64,000 nucleotides of DNA from Bremia lactucae (GCF_004359215.1 NW_027152031.1:833610-897609); one strand, 5' to 3'. Positions 20,768 to 32,403 are shown, numbered from the stretch's first letter. Translations and numbers: made by a program. Notes: generated by a model not told the origin, from the letters alone.

Positions 20768-20940
20768 TCACCCCCCCCCCTTAACCAGCAGTCGGTATAG
20801 TGACTGATGTAGGGTGACAGTAAAAATTATTATGTCTTCCCTGTAATTTGCATTAATGATCTTAATAAAATAAACCGATTTAATATGCATTATTGTTTTA
20901 ATAAAATACCGATTTTTTGCATTATTGATTTTGACCAAAG

Positions 20941-22380
20941 GCAAGGTGGCGACGAATAAGCCTGTTCGCGTGGGCCGTGAGGCCGCTAAGCTGGAGCTGC
21001 ACGGATCAGTGTAGCTATCAGTAAGGCAAATGTTTCAGTAGACGCTAATGCGTCTACTGCGGGGAATACGTTACATCCTACGCCCATTGGAGGTGACTAG
21101 AACATGTCATCTGTTAATGACGTTTCAGGTGACGGTGACAAGTCACCTAGGGAGTCATCATCAGATGACTCCGTGGGCGATGACTACTCTGGTGACGTTA
21201 GTATGCGTCACCAGTAACAAAGCCGTTGCGAAAGGAAAAGTGCTGCTGGTGTTTCTAGTTTGCATCATTAGAAAAGGAGTGATTCTAGGGATCGCTCCCA
21301 GGGCCGAGTTAACGTTAACATGAACCAACAGGAGAGGGACCGCAATACGTTGAGGTTCGCTCCTTAAAAGAGGCCTTGGTTGCCCTCGAAGGATAACCTC
21401 ACTCGTTGGTCTGGTATGACCAACTATCGATATCATATTATGTTATTGGACTCATCCAGGCTTCACAAGCCTGGTGAGGATGAAACGGAATTCTTTATCG
21501 ATGCCTTTTACCGGCATCAGTGGTACACTTGCAAACGGTTCAAGGGTGTAAAACATTCGTTCCAGGCTTGAACAGCCTTTGTACAGAAAGTACAGAACAT
21601 AGGCCGTGAGGCCTGGCTTGCCAAGCTAAATGCTTTCCGTGAACGCTTTGAGAAACGAACCGTAGTCGGTTGCACCTTTGTCTAGAGAGGCAGGGATTCC
21701 TTGCCTCTCATGGGGGACTCATGCCCATGCTATTTTAGGGGTGCAAGTCATGCCCCTAAGGAAGCATATGTCCTCAAATATCCTCATTGGAGGACGCTCA
21801 CCTCTTACGAGATGCGTCAAGGGATTGAGAACCTATAATCCTTTTACGAGCGGAGCAAGCGCTCGTTTTCCGATGGACCTTCTGTCGAGGAGGATGAGTC
21901 TCGTCGTACTGCAAGACGAGACCTGGAACGTCGAACATCAGTTGGGAACGAGGTGCCTAACTATCATGCGAGGGTGTATATCCTTGCCAACGAACGAGAT
22001 AACTCGTTTTTGAACCCCCTTTTCTCACGGTGGTTCGAGAAGCTTTCAGCAAGAAAGCGCTTCTCACCACTCGAAACCGCCAATGGATGTGGAGGGGGAG
22101 GAAAAGTCGGGTTCGCCTAGTTTGACAAACCCGACAACATCGTGATTAGATCACACCCTTTATTATTTTAGGAAAGATATTGATCACGAGCGATCCCGTC
22201 CCCGCGAGTTAGCGGTGACGGTCGATAATGACCAGTTGAAAACTTGTGCGCAGATTGCGACTGAACAACTGGCACACGAAATGACACATCGGTCTCTTCA
22301 AAACGAGCTGGTTGACAATTCATCAGAAGATCTCTTCCTTGGAAGAAAAGTGCATCGTCTGGTTCACTGTTCCGAGCCAA
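20941..22380 (+). pseudogene. E7 antisense ORF (lineage A aORF)
   Basis: Plus-strand coding-like region opposite to E7 gag-pol. Segments in order: VGREAAKLELHGSV; an acidic Ser-rich stretch (KSPRESSSDDSVGDDYSGD, about 21140); MPSKDNLTRWSGMTNYRYHI (21380) with ETEFFIDAFYRHQWYTCKRF; IGREAWLAKLNAFRERFEKR (about 21600); REAGIPCLSW; a CPC motif with SYEMRQGIENL and RSFSDGPSVEEDESRRTARR; and a helical, coiled-coil-like tail (VDNDQLKTCAQIATEQLAHE, about 22215). A few stops interrupt it. E10 has the same order of blocks at 55810-57365. No family is recognised. Confidence 0.6.
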
Positions 22381-23640
22381 TAATTTTTTGGCTTGGAATC
22401 ATCAGGCTTTGGCTGATTCTTTTGACCGTTCCGGTGTAATTCGGAATCGAGAAAAGCATCGTACTGATGGTACGGGCGGAGACGGCCCAACATAAAACGT
22501 AGGATGCGTACGCATTCTACAACGCAGCTCGATCGTGTACCCATTGCCTTGACGATGTAGTACTTGAAACGGGCCGATATATCTGGCAGTAATTTATTAC
22601 TGCCTCCATTCGTCACTCCATTCGTCACTACATTCGTCACTACATTCGTCACTACATGTTTCGGTAAGTTAACCGTCGACAGTAGTACTAGGTCATTAAT
22701 TTAAAAATAAAAGAATGTATGCTCTTCCACTTTTGTCAGAGTTCCATTTCTGTCGGTCCACCGCATCAGCAATGGAATCCTGAACGCCTTCTTCTTTAGC
22801 CAACAGGAAATCACCTGCTGACTTGGTTTATTTTTGTTTTCAGTGCAACCTGCTCGCACTGCGCAGATATTAATCTCTTCATTATTAAAAGTAATATCGC
22901 TCTCATTGATAGTGTTGTTTTCGATGGTGACGCTTTCAGCATCGTTGTCTGAGTCAGTAATAGCATTATTGTTATTACTGAGTTTGTCCACTTATATATT
23001 TTAATAAATCAACATTGGTTTCCTTCGCATTGACATTAGGGCTAATGCGTGATGAGCAAGAACTAGAAGGTTTTCTGCTCGAGCGAGTCCCTCCCCCTTA
23101 ACTAAGAGTTACTCTCAAACAAAGTAGGTGTATGTTAGTGGCGTAAGCCATTCACAAAAAATGGTGTATGCTTTGTAGAAGCACGCACTGAACTGTTGAT
23201 GGCAAATTCTTTCATCGGCAAGAACTCGCTCCAACTCTTAAAAGAGTGGACGTATCCGCGAGGATCTCTTCGAGAATACGATTTGCACGTTCCGTCTGAC
23301 CATCTGTTTCAGGACGATCAGAAGTTGACATTTTTAACTGTGTTCCGAGTGATTTGGACTTTGTTCGCCGAAATTCCGCCGTAAATATAGGATCTCGATC
23401 TGAGACCAGCTCACGTGGTAACCCATGGAGTCGAAATATCATGTCTATAAAGACACGAGCGCAGCCTTTGGTTGTGATCGACTCCGATGGGCAGCAAGAT
23501 GTAACATCTTACTAAAACGATCAACAAGAACAAGACCACCATTATTCTTGTGGGTGGCTTCGAGGAATCCGTAGAGAAGTCCATCGATACGACTGCCAAC
23601 ACGCTGCCGAAACAGGCAGAGGATTTAAAGGAGCACGGGA
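22323..23640 (-). pseudogene. E7 integrase (core and tail), broken
   Basis: Minus strand: VVSMDFSTDSS (first Asp, about 23590), FRLHGLPRELVSDRDPIFTAEF (second Asp, frame 23442-23212), [18 protein letters not shown] (Glu). The C-terminal tail at 22652-22323 (SARFKYYIVKAMG, then FMLGRLRPYHQYD) follows. A 12-bp tandem repeat at 22598-22648 encodes VTN repeats just before SNKLLP. The zinc region was lost when RT start was fused to IN near 23640. Confidence 0.75.
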
Positions 23641-23785
23641 TTGCTTTACGCACACAGAACGTCGAAGATCTATGCGGGGAAGTTGATTTCCTCACCTGGC
23701 TCGCTGCTAAGCGTTCGGGAAAGAATTTGTCGATCGCTAATACTTGTTCACGAGGCAATTTTCTTCTTTGTTGGAGAAAAATTTA
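23641..23785 (-). pseudogene. E7 RT N-terminal fragment fused to integrase
   Basis: Minus strand MPREQVLAIDKFFPERLAAS and SSTFCVRKA (RT motif 1 region) run directly into integrase text (IPCSFKSSACF). The rest of RT and RNase H is missing from this strand. It lies inverted at 23786-25345. Confidence 0.7.
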
Positions 23786-25345
23786 AGGTGGTCATGGAAC
23801 GCTGATTTGTCAGCGTTCCTTTGAGAATATTAAGAAAAGCTTGATGCAATCGCCAATCCTGGCGATTACAGGACCAAGACAGAACTTTTCATGTGGTCTG
23901 TGACGCCAGCGATTTTGCAATCGGCTGTTCGTTAATGCAATATGACATAGACGGCGAAAAGCACGTCGTCTATTATCAATCGCGTCAGCTGCAACCAGCT
24001 AAACGCAACCATCCAGTGCATGAAAAGGAACTCCTTGCCATAAAATACGCACTGGCTAAGCTTAGGGTCTATCGCTTGGGAGATAGACCGTTCAGTGTAT
24101 ATACGGATCACGCGTCTTTACGCACGGCCGTAAACAGTTCACACCTCTCGCAAAGAATGGCGAGATGGCCGTCATTCTTCGCGGAGTATAACTTCTCTGT
24201 GGAGTATAAACCAGGACGACTTAACGTCGTCGCTGATGCGTCACCACACCGGCCCGATTTTAAGCCGGCTGCGCAAATCAACAGTGAGCATAAGGCCACT
24301 GTTGCAACAATAAGTTTTCCGTCGTCAACATTACTTGATGACGTTAGAAGAGCTGGAAGTTGTTGGCGGTGCCATTATTCTTGCATTCAGTTTATTCTCT
24401 TATTGAAATCAAGAAGATAAGGCTCTTAAAGGCTGATGCTTTGCCTTAAAAATTTAACCCAACAGTTTTTAAAAGGATTGCCGAAATTGTATGTATCCTC
24501 AACAGATCGATATACAACACGCAATGATTTATTGTATTATGCAGCCATTTCTAACTACACACCTCGTGTCGATATCCCCACCCATAATGATTTGGGATTA
24601 CGCATCATGTTCAATTAACACGATGCACCAATAAGTGGTCATCGTGGATGTGAGAAGACTTATCTCACGATAACTTGCGACTTCTGCTGGCCACGCCAGT
24701 ATGAATTCGTCCGCAAGTACTTACGTGCTTGCGGAGTTTGTCAACTGGTAAAGCCCAGTGCTTCATGTATGCATTTAATAAATTGAACGCTGGAACGGAA
24801 CCGGCTTAAACGCCAATACCGCGAAGATACGTAATCATTGATGGTATGTCAAAGAGTACTATTTTTTCGTCAATGGATCTAATGGAGGACTCTATCAGAG
24901 CTTTAGTGTGAACAAGGTATCCTGTTCACAGCAGTAAGCACTCAAGCGGTATGCTATGGGAATGGCTAGTTATGCGACGGGGTCTTTAGTAATACCCCTG
25001 TAAGATCGGCGCGGGATTTCCACCGAGTTATATTGATGACGTGATCGTTCATAGCAGAGCCATGAATGGAAAGTAGGACGTTAAAGTACATCGTACCCAC
25101 GTCCGAAAGGTTCTTACACTTATGCGTTAGCACGATTTGTATGCAAATCTCAAGAAGTGTATAGTCGCTGCAAGGGAAATACCACTTCTTGGGTGCATCG
25201 TGGCTAAACACGGTGTACGCCCAGAACCAGAAAATATCAAGGCGATCACCGAAAGGCCTGCTCCAATCGATGTAAAGGGACTTAGAAAGCTCCTCGGCTT
25301 TGCGGCGTATCTGCACAATACTCACGCAACTATGCCGAAATGACC
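23786..25345 (+). pseudogene. inverted, permuted RNase H - IN zinc - RT block inside E7
   Basis: On the plus strand, opposite to the host element: RNase H 23893-24300 (CDASDFAIGCSLMQYD; YTDHASLRTAVNSSHLSQRM), integrase zinc region 24436-24765 (SGHRGCEKTY; RKYLRACGVCQ), then RT 24766-25345 (catalytic YIDD intact at 25029-25040; ANLKKCIVAAREIPLLGC). Normal order is RT-RNase H-IN. Joining the right end (AAYLHN.., 25345) to the left end (23786) would restore it, so the block is a circular permutation. Confidence 0.75.
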
Positions 25346-25770
25346 ATTCATGAAACAGTATTTTGAACCTGGGTTAAGGTCGATTTCGTGTCGAGTGCCT
25401 TTATACTTCGGCAACTCGCACGGTACTGATTCAGGGAAGTCATCCTTATATTCCTTTAAATCGTTATATAAAGGATTTGTCTTCAAAGACTCCCAGGATT
25501 GCGACGTTAAACGTTCAATCCGATTCTTCTCATCGAGGACACTTTCGTCCATCGATGAGCTGCTGAGAACCCGTTCGCTCTCAGAAATACTATTGCCGAC
25601 CGAATATCGGCCACGTAGTTGTCATCTGTGACAAGTACGCAGATCTGCTTGGCTTTACCACTACGCAGATCACGCAAGAACCGTTTCGGTTCTAGCGTGG
25701 CAATCGAGTTATCTCCGACGTTAACTTGTGAGGATAAACGATGGATCAAGCGTAGGCGATTATACATCAG
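25346..25770 (-). pseudogene. E7 protease-RT linker
   Basis: Minus strand, frame 25767-25507 (NVGDNSIATLEPKRFLRDLR; ICVLVTDDNYVADI) and 25552-25322 (MDESVLDEKNRIERL; NPLYNDLKEYKDDFPESVPC; KGTRHEIDLNPGSKYCFM). It matches the linkers in E2, E3 and E10, then stops where the inverted block begins. Confidence 0.7.
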
Positions 25771-26059
25771 TGTATAAGCGCCTACACTTGATGTTTACTA
25801 AGACATTGATTGCCTCAGTTTCTTCTTTGGAATTTATTTACAAAGGTACCTGGGAACCTTTGACCACATGATTCTGGGGACTTATTCCCACAGATAATAT
25901 TTAGGAAGTATCCCCCAACTGCCTCTAACTGTGGTTGAGCTACCACAGCTAGATCCTCTACGATCGACTCTCCAGTCGATTTAGTATTTTCGCACTGTCT
26001 GTTATAGAAGGGCATTTCTAATTGTCTTGGATGTTGCTTTTCAAGAAGGCATCCCTGCT

Positions 26060-26700
26060 TCGTACTACTCAACTTAACCATATGGTCGAGCATCGACGCT
26101 GCCTGTGCTTGTCCACAGCTGTCGGGATCTTACTCCACAATGTGTTGGGTATTCACAGTGATGTATTTTGCAGTCATGCTAGCGACCGAACCATAAATGA
26201 GGCCATCGCACTCACTTGTACGACATCCACACGCTTGTGGGTGCTCCAAGACGTTCATCAGTTGAATCTAATGAACAAGCGACAGGCATCGTCACGGCTG
26301 AATGCTGCTAATTCATATATATGGCTTGTACTTTCTGATCCATGGCAATCCAAGGATGGCATCAAATTTATCATCCAAATCTAATATGCTAAAATCATCA
26401 TCGTACTGTTTACCCTATAACGTGTATTGGATACCAACTACACGTTTGTTTACTGTTATAGATGCGCCTGTTGCTAAGCGAACTGTCATCCTCGTTAGAG
26501 GGATATCGCGCTCAATAAATTTGAGTCTGCGATCTTCTAGCGTTTGGCGTCTAATGAAATTATTTGACGCTCCACAATCTACTACGGACTTAAGTGGCAA
26601 CTTATTTGACACTTTTATTTTCAGGGTGATGAGATCAACCACCCCCCCCCTTGGGCAGTTACACACAATGTTTGTGTGTGAGGAGCAACTTTCGTCAAAT
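26060..26700 (-). pseudogene. E7 aspartic protease region
   Basis: Minus-strand frame 26666-26415 reads ITLKIKVSNKLPLKSVVDCG then ASNNFIRRQTLEDRRLKFIE, with active site DCGAS. The C-terminal half is frameshifted. A gag/PR boundary deletion is hinted at by the run of C at 26641-26650. Confidence 0.72.
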
Positions 26701-26710
26701 GGCCTGCATA

Positions 26711-27790
26711 TTATTTTGACGTTGCTGGATCAGTAGGGTGCTCCGCACCACTGACCCCGACCGTTTTTTGACGGTCTGCCTCGCCGTTGCGATTGCGTAA
26801 CAGCGTCGGATCCGCGTCCTCCGCTGTTCCTAGCGAGAGGTCAGTTTTTTCGCTCAGTGTTTTTAGGCACTGGCAGAAACCACTACACTTATTTGCGTAG
26901 TGGTCCATTTTTTGACAACGATTACATTTTTGTAACCGTTTGTAACTTGAACAGCGAGGTTTCTCGCTCTCTATATACGCGAGATCCATGGGTTCTGGAC
27001 CTCTGTTTTCTTGTCGTCTCGGTGAACGATGTGCACCCGAGTGGACGAAAGCCTGTTTCAGGCTAAAGTCCTCCTGTTCCGATATAGATATTGCTTGGTC
27101 TAGCGACTCGAATTCTAGCCGGAATAGGTGGGTCTTAACAGGTCCGTCTGCAAGACCCTTAATAAACACAATTACCTGTGTTTGTTCAACTATTGGATGA
27201 CTAACGATACAACTGACCAGGCATCGTGTATGTTGGGCATAAGCGTGAATTCACGCTTGCCTTGCTTCAAATTCAATAGCTCGGCTTGAGCCCTGAATTC
27301 GGCACGTGGCGGCTCAAATATTTGTCTGAGCCGGGTCTTAAAGACTTCATACAAGCCAAAGAGGTAATGGCTCGTAAAGCTCAACCCCCAAGGCCCAACA
27401 TTTGGCACGTCCGGCTAAGTTGGACATGCCGAATTTTACTTCTTTCGTCGCATTACCACTGACACGGCGAGCTTCTATGGCGTCGTCTAATTCGACGAAC
27501 AATCTCGAAAGAGAGTCGCCTTCGACTATTTCAAACTTAGCGATTTTGATATTTAAGCTTTCGGGTCGACGCGGAAGCGTCGACTAATTAGCAGCATTTA
27601 TATGCTGCTGTCTCAATAGTTCCCATTGTTGGGCACCCTGTTCTCAACATCTCTGTCTGTTGAGAGCCTTGTGGGTGAAGCAAGGCTACTTTCTCTTGGG
27701 CACCATGTTCTCTCAACATCTATGTGTGTTGAGAGCCTTGTGGATGAAGCAAGGCTACTTTCTCTTGGGCCCCGTCGAGTTTGTGTTGAA
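26711..27790 (-). pseudogene. E7 gag, N-terminus deleted
   Basis: Minus-strand frames 27408-27190 (FGLYEVFKTRLRQIFEPPRA; AELLNLKQGKREF) and 27169-26711 (MFIKGLADGPVKTHLFRLEF; zinc knuckle CNRCQKMDHYANKC, then a second cysteine cluster CSGFCQCLKTL). The first about 60 codons are absent: the PBS side joins HELDGAQEKVALLH directly. A 70-bp tandem repeat (CTCTCAACATCT..GTGTTGAGAGCC) lies at 27630-27770. Confidence 0.75.
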
Positions 27791-27812
27791 TGAACTACGA
27801 AGTGCTACCAGG

Positions 27813-28323
27813 TGTAACGGGGTACCTTTCACTAGGTATGATCAGTACTAGTTAACCTTACACTGATTACAGTGTAGGTTAGGTGCCTCGAAACTTTACG
27901 TACGCAAGGGTACAGAGAAAGGTTTCTAAGAAGCTAAGGGTCTTTAGCTTCCATAGTTAATTTGAAGGATTTAAATTTGGGAAAGTAAAACAGCATTTAA
28001 TATATCTAGTTTCCTACGTAACGATCTTCTATCGACTACTGAACTTATTCTATTGTATATATAACTAAGTATGGCGCCTCCTTGCGCACCGCACAATCGT
28101 GTCTTGAAACGATTGGCGGGGTTGATTTAGACTTAAATCAACCAATCAATAGAGTTAATGTCTTATTGCATCAATAATACCAAATTTGGTATTATTGGAA
28201 CTAGTTAAGTCAAAATTAATAAAGATAATAATTTTGTACTTCTTCGTTTATTTCCCCTTACAGGAAATAATTAGGTGTTACTCTTATAGGAAATAAAACC
28301 TATGTAACGGACACCCCGTTACA
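27813..28323 (-). repeat. E7 5' LTR (type A2)
   Basis: 511 bp, plus-strand view TGTAACGGGGTACC to GACACCCCGTTACA. PBS CTACCAGG abuts its left edge. It contains the inverted repeats CAATCGT/ACGATTG (28094-28115) and GTTGATTTA/TAAATCAAC (28121-28142). It marks the right boundary of the repeat block next to the importin gene. Confidence 0.85.
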
Positions 28324-29316
28324 GCATACCTCATTAATCCCCGAGTTGCGCTCGTAACGCAACCATTTTAATCATAACTACTCTAATCAAGATGGTGATA
28401 TGTTCCGCCTGATTGTGTCTCACCTGATCAGCCAACACTAGCCATTACGTTCGTATCAATCTTAATTATTATATGTTAGCCAGCTTTGACAACATTTACA
28501 AAAAAATCGATTCCATTACGAAGTATTTAAGCAAATTGGAATTTCAATCGATGCGTTGGCTTTGTTTTAGACAAATTCCAGCATATCTAACACGTTGCAC
28601 ACTGTAAATTAAGCAAAAGCAGCCATAAAACGATGCTCGATACAGTTTTATTCGAACAGCTTTTTTTGTATTCATCCTACCAATCGTTTTCCAGATCAGC
28701 TCATATAATAATGGAAGATTGACATGTACACGATGAAGTAACGACCACTTGTAGTAACTCCTCGCAACTAAGGCAACACACTCAATCGAAGATATTCCGT
28801 TTGTTCTTTCGGAGGACATGAGGATAACTGCGACATTTTCAAGCGAGACCTGCAATCAACGGGCTCCTGTAAATAATTCACGACAAGTGCGAAGACTTTG
28901 GCTTTAGTGCATAAAAAATCAATCCTCATTGTATTCGTTGGCCTCGTTCAGACATACACTTAATCCCCGTCAGCAGAAACAGGCCGCACTTGCTAGTATA
29001 TATTCTTTCTGCTTTTTCGGTCCTCGACGACTACAGAGACCATCACGCTTCGAGAGCACGCTGTCAGATAGCAAGTTGCCTCTCGACTCCATCGCGCGTC
29101 TTGAAGGTTCACTTTCTCTCCCTAAGTCCCAATGAGGTGTTTTACTTCGACGTAGTAAAACCTCTAGATGTTTGTAGAAGCTCTGTATCTCAGCTGAATG
29201 TGCACCACATCCAGCTTTTTAATTGGCGGCTAGACGCGAACACTTCGAGAAGGAAAATCAAGGAAAGAGCCACAGGCGTCACCTCCACTGTCCTGCCCAT
29301 AAAGGATACAAGAATC
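28324..29316 (+). other. 5' flank of the importin-alpha gene
   Basis: No retroelement sequence is seen. A 103-codon minus-strand frame at 28544-28855 resembles nothing I know. The last 300 bp before the ATG are pyrimidine-rich and likely hold the promoter and 5' UTR. A motif TCCTCATTGTATTCG at 28922 resembles the oomycete initiator (TCATTYYNCATTT class) only loosely. Exact start of transcription cannot be read from the sequence. Confidence 0.35.
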
Positions 29317-31322
29317 ATGTCATCTCCTGCAGCCAAAATGCCGGAGCGCAAAAGCCTTTTTAAAAAGGGAATCGACGCGGATGAGTCGCGCCGAAGCCGC
29401 ATGGAAACCACCGTGCAAATTAGGAAGACTATCAAGGAGGACCGCATGAATCAGCGCCGTCGCATGGTAGGACAATCTGCTGCGATCACTGGGATTTAAT
29501 CTTTTCATGACTTCGATTAGCCTCGTGTTGAATGCGGGCTGCATATTTTTCTCTTTTACAATTGACTTTGCGTAGTAACGTAGCTAATGATTTGACATTG
29601 CTTTTGTAGACGCTGGGAGACAGCGAAACTGTTTCGACAGCTGACACGGGCGATGCTTCCTCCGATAATACAATGATGGAACACGTAAGCAGCTTTAAAA
29701 GGGGGGAGATTAGAGGCTGATTTAACTATACCATTGCAGTTGTCAGAGCTTCCACAGATGGTAGTGGGCGTTAATTCTGGTGATCCGGCCTTGCAGATCG
29801 ATGCGGTCACCAAGTTTCGTAAGATCTTATCTATTGGTAAGTTATAGGTAATGGTGGTCGACGAAGAAATATATGCTGAATTTATGGCAATTCTGCACTT
29901 TTCAGAGCGCAACCCACCTATTAAGGAGGTGATTGAAACCGGGGTCGTACCCATTTTCGTGCAATTTCTCCAGCGCGAGGACTTTCCCACGCTTCAATTT
30001 GAGGCTGCTTGGGCGCTGACAAACATTGCGTCAGGTACATCTGCAGATACCGCGGTGGTGATTAACCATGGTGCAGTGCCTATTTTCTGCCAGCTGCTGC
30101 TATCCACGAACGACGATGTGCGAGAGCAAGCCGTGTGGGCCCTTGGTAATATTGCTGGTGACTCTGTTGTGTGTCGTGACATGGTTCTACGCTGCGGTGC
30201 CCTGCGTCCTCTCATGCAGCAACTAACGGAAAACTCCAAGTCTACAATGCTTCGTAACGCTACTTGGACGCTTTCCAACTTTTGCCGAGGCAAGCCACAA
30301 CCAATGTTTGACCTTGTCGCGCCTGCTCTTCCGACTTTGGGTCAGCTAATCTATACCCATGACGAGGAAGTGCTGACAGATGCGTGCTGGGCCCTGTCAT
30401 ATTTGTCGGATGGTTCGAACAAGAAAATTCAGGCAGTGATTGAATCTGGCGTGTGCCGGCGAATTGTGGAATTATTGATGCATCACTCTGCCTCCGTGCA
30501 AACGCCAGCTCTACGTACCGTTGGTAATATTGTGACTGGCGACGATCTGCAGACACAGGTCATCATTAACTTGCATGCACTGCCCTGCCTGCGTGCGCTT
30601 CTGGAAAGTCCGAAGAAGGGTATACGAAAAGAGGCGTGCTGGACGCTATCAAACATTACGGCTGGCAACCAAGAGCAGATACAATTGATTATTGAAGCCG
30701 ACATTTTTCCGTCTTTGATTAATTTCTTATCAACTGCCGAATTTGACATACGCAAAGAAGCTGCATGGGCTGTGTCGAACGCAACATCTGGCGGCTCGGC
30801 GGAGCAGATTATGCATCTCGTCAACCTTGGTACGATTGCATCGATAAAGAAATTGTGTCATCTTTATAGACTCATTTTGTCTTTGTCAATCACAGGATGC
30901 ATCAAGCCTCTGTGTGATCTACTGGAGGTGAAGGATACAAAGGTTGTAATTGTAGCCCTGGAGGGTCTCGAGAACATCTTGCGTGTGGGCGGTTTAAAGA
31001 AAACCAACGATATAAATGATGTTGCTACATTGATTGATGAGGCCGACGGTGTTGTTAAGATCCAGGCGCTGCAATATCATGCCAACGAAGGTGCGTTTAA
31101 GGTCTGACTATGCCTCATTTCCTCGATGGTGCTAATATTTGATGCGTCGAATCGTGAACGACAGACATTTATGTTAAGTCGATGAAGATTGTGGAAACAT
31201 ATTTCAACGGCGAAGAGGATGCAGAGGACAGCCTGGCACCTGACACTAACGCAAATGCGCAACAGTTTCAATTTGGCACGACGTCTGACCAACCCACTAT
31301 GTTTCAGTTTGGTCAGAATTGA
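29317..31322 (+). CDS. importin subunit alpha (karyopherin alpha), six exons, intact
   Basis: Adaptor that binds classical nuclear localisation signals and, with importin beta, carries cargo through nuclear pores. Exons inferred from GT/AG borders and frame: 29317-29466, 29610-29684, 29740-29836, 29906-30829, 30896-31090, 31165-31322, giving about 532 residues, the usual family size. Residues about 8-50 form the basic importin-beta-binding domain ([35 protein letters not shown]). Armadillo repeats follow with W-N ladder motifs [36 protein letters not shown] and WAVSNATSG. The C-terminus is acidic (NGEEDAED) and ends with two FQFG motifs. The only apparently intact host protein gene in the window, flanked on both sides by retroelements. 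Confidence 0.96.
29467..29609 (+). other. importin-alpha intron 1
   Basis: 143 nt, GTAGGA...TTTTGTAG, phase 0. The other introns are 29685-29739 (55 nt), 29837-29905 (69 nt), 30830-30895 (66 nt) and 31091-31164 (74 nt). Each restores the conserved protein frame: RKILSI-ERNPPI at intron 3, [13 protein letters not shown] at intron 4, [15 protein letters not shown] at intron 5. The ATG at 29851 lies inside intron 3 and is not the start. Confidence 0.9.
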
Positions 31323-31920
31323 TTCAATTAGGAAAGAAGTGGTAGACATTAAAGAAATTGGACGATTATGATCTACCTGACGAACGCAGAAGTAGCGTGT
31401 GAAACACACCAGGGAAGTATTACTCGTGCAAAATGTATTTCCCTTTTGCCTATAAAAGTGTCTAGTCTTCTTTGGTCTCGACTTAAATTACAAGAAAGTG
31501 ATAGGAGTTTATACATCAGATCGCAGATCTGTGTCAATTTTTTTAAGTATTACCAAGTGCTTGACGGAAATGAAACAAAAGACTGAATAGCATCTGGATT
31601 TAGAAAGGATGTGAAATAAAGGAAAAAGGGAGTAAATATAACATTTCCCTATAAAAGTGGTAGTTTTATATTTTCGTGTTACTACCTAGCTACTTCAGTT
31701 GTCTTATACACACTCTAGAATTTAAAGTTAAAAATGCCACACTCCCGTTCTGCATATGGTTAATTTACATCCGCTTTCTTGATCCACGCACACCATTTTG
31801 CTAATATACAAAAGCTAAAATTTAAATTTTCAATATTTTCTGTTTCAATTCCCAACTTTTTCCAGATCTGGAATCTACCGATTGGGTATCGTTCAGGTAC
31901 CTTCGAGAATATACTCGGTA
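31323..31920. other. 3' flank of importin alpha
   Basis: AT-rich, no gene recognised. It holds the 3' UTR and the site where E8 begins. No direct repeat is visible between the base run before 31921 (CTCGGTA) and the one after 39184 (CTGTTCC), so a clean target-site duplication of E8 is not seen. Confidence 0.5.
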
Positions 31921-32403
31921 TGTAATGGGGCACACATCGGTTGGAGAACCGTTGTTGTGGTACATTTACTTTATGGATAAAATACCCTTTTATCTAATTT
32001 TAAATAGTTAGTTACTTAAATCCCATTTATTATGGGTATCAAATGTGGTCGCCGCCAGATATAAATCTGGCGGCCAAAATCTATTTTAATTAGCTAGGTA
32101 AGGTTTTTAGATTTATTTAGATAATTAAATAAAGTGCAGTTCCCCTTTTTTTCTTAAAGCGTTAAGTGCCTTTCTAAGGGTTGCGCATTTATCTGTAAGA
32201 GATATAAGCTTTTTCAAGGTATATCCTCTTGGGCACTAGTTGCCACTTGGTTCTACGAACCCCTGAATCCCTTGAACTAGGATTCCTTAAGCTTTAATAG
32301 CTTGTACGACTCCCTGAGTTGTTAAATTCATTATTTCAATAGAACTAAGTGACTCTCTGAATCTGAAAGTCTTCCTCTGACTTTAGGAGCGAGCTCCGCT
32401 TCA
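31921..32403 (+). repeat. E8 5' LTR (type B)
   Basis: 483 bp, TGTAATGGGGCACACATCGG to GAGCTCCGCTTCA. Palindrome GCCGCCAGAT-ATAA-ATCTGGCGGC at 32051-32074 with TATAAAT across its centre, probably the core promoter of the element. Confidence 0.9.

Larger units (their letters stand above)
20243..28323 (-). mobile_element. E7: lineage A Ty3/gypsy element with A2 LTRs, containing an inverted block
   Basis: Minus-strand element: 5' LTR 27813-28323, PBS, gag, PR, linker, RT start, IN, antisense-ORF region, PPT (poly-G on the coding strand, 20768-20785) and 3' LTR 20243-20767 (truncated by E6). Between linker and RT start a plus-strand RNase H/IN/RT block (23786-25345) is inserted. The gag N-terminus is deleted next to the PBS. 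Confidence 0.8.

Noticed and set aside
21048..22013. First reading of 20941-22380 as gag of a separate plus-strand element
   Set aside because: The neighbouring LTR has its polypurine tract on the minus strand and integrase lies on the minus strand next to it; the frame is antisense within E7.
22598..22650. CRISPR-like short repeats
   Set aside because: Direct tandem 12-bp units without spacers, in a eukaryotic element coding region.
29851..29905. ATG at 29851 as the start of importin alpha (418-codon frame)
   Set aside because: It lies in intron 3. Upstream exons encode the importin-beta-binding domain, and the GT/AG borders join RKILSI to ERNPPI as in the family.
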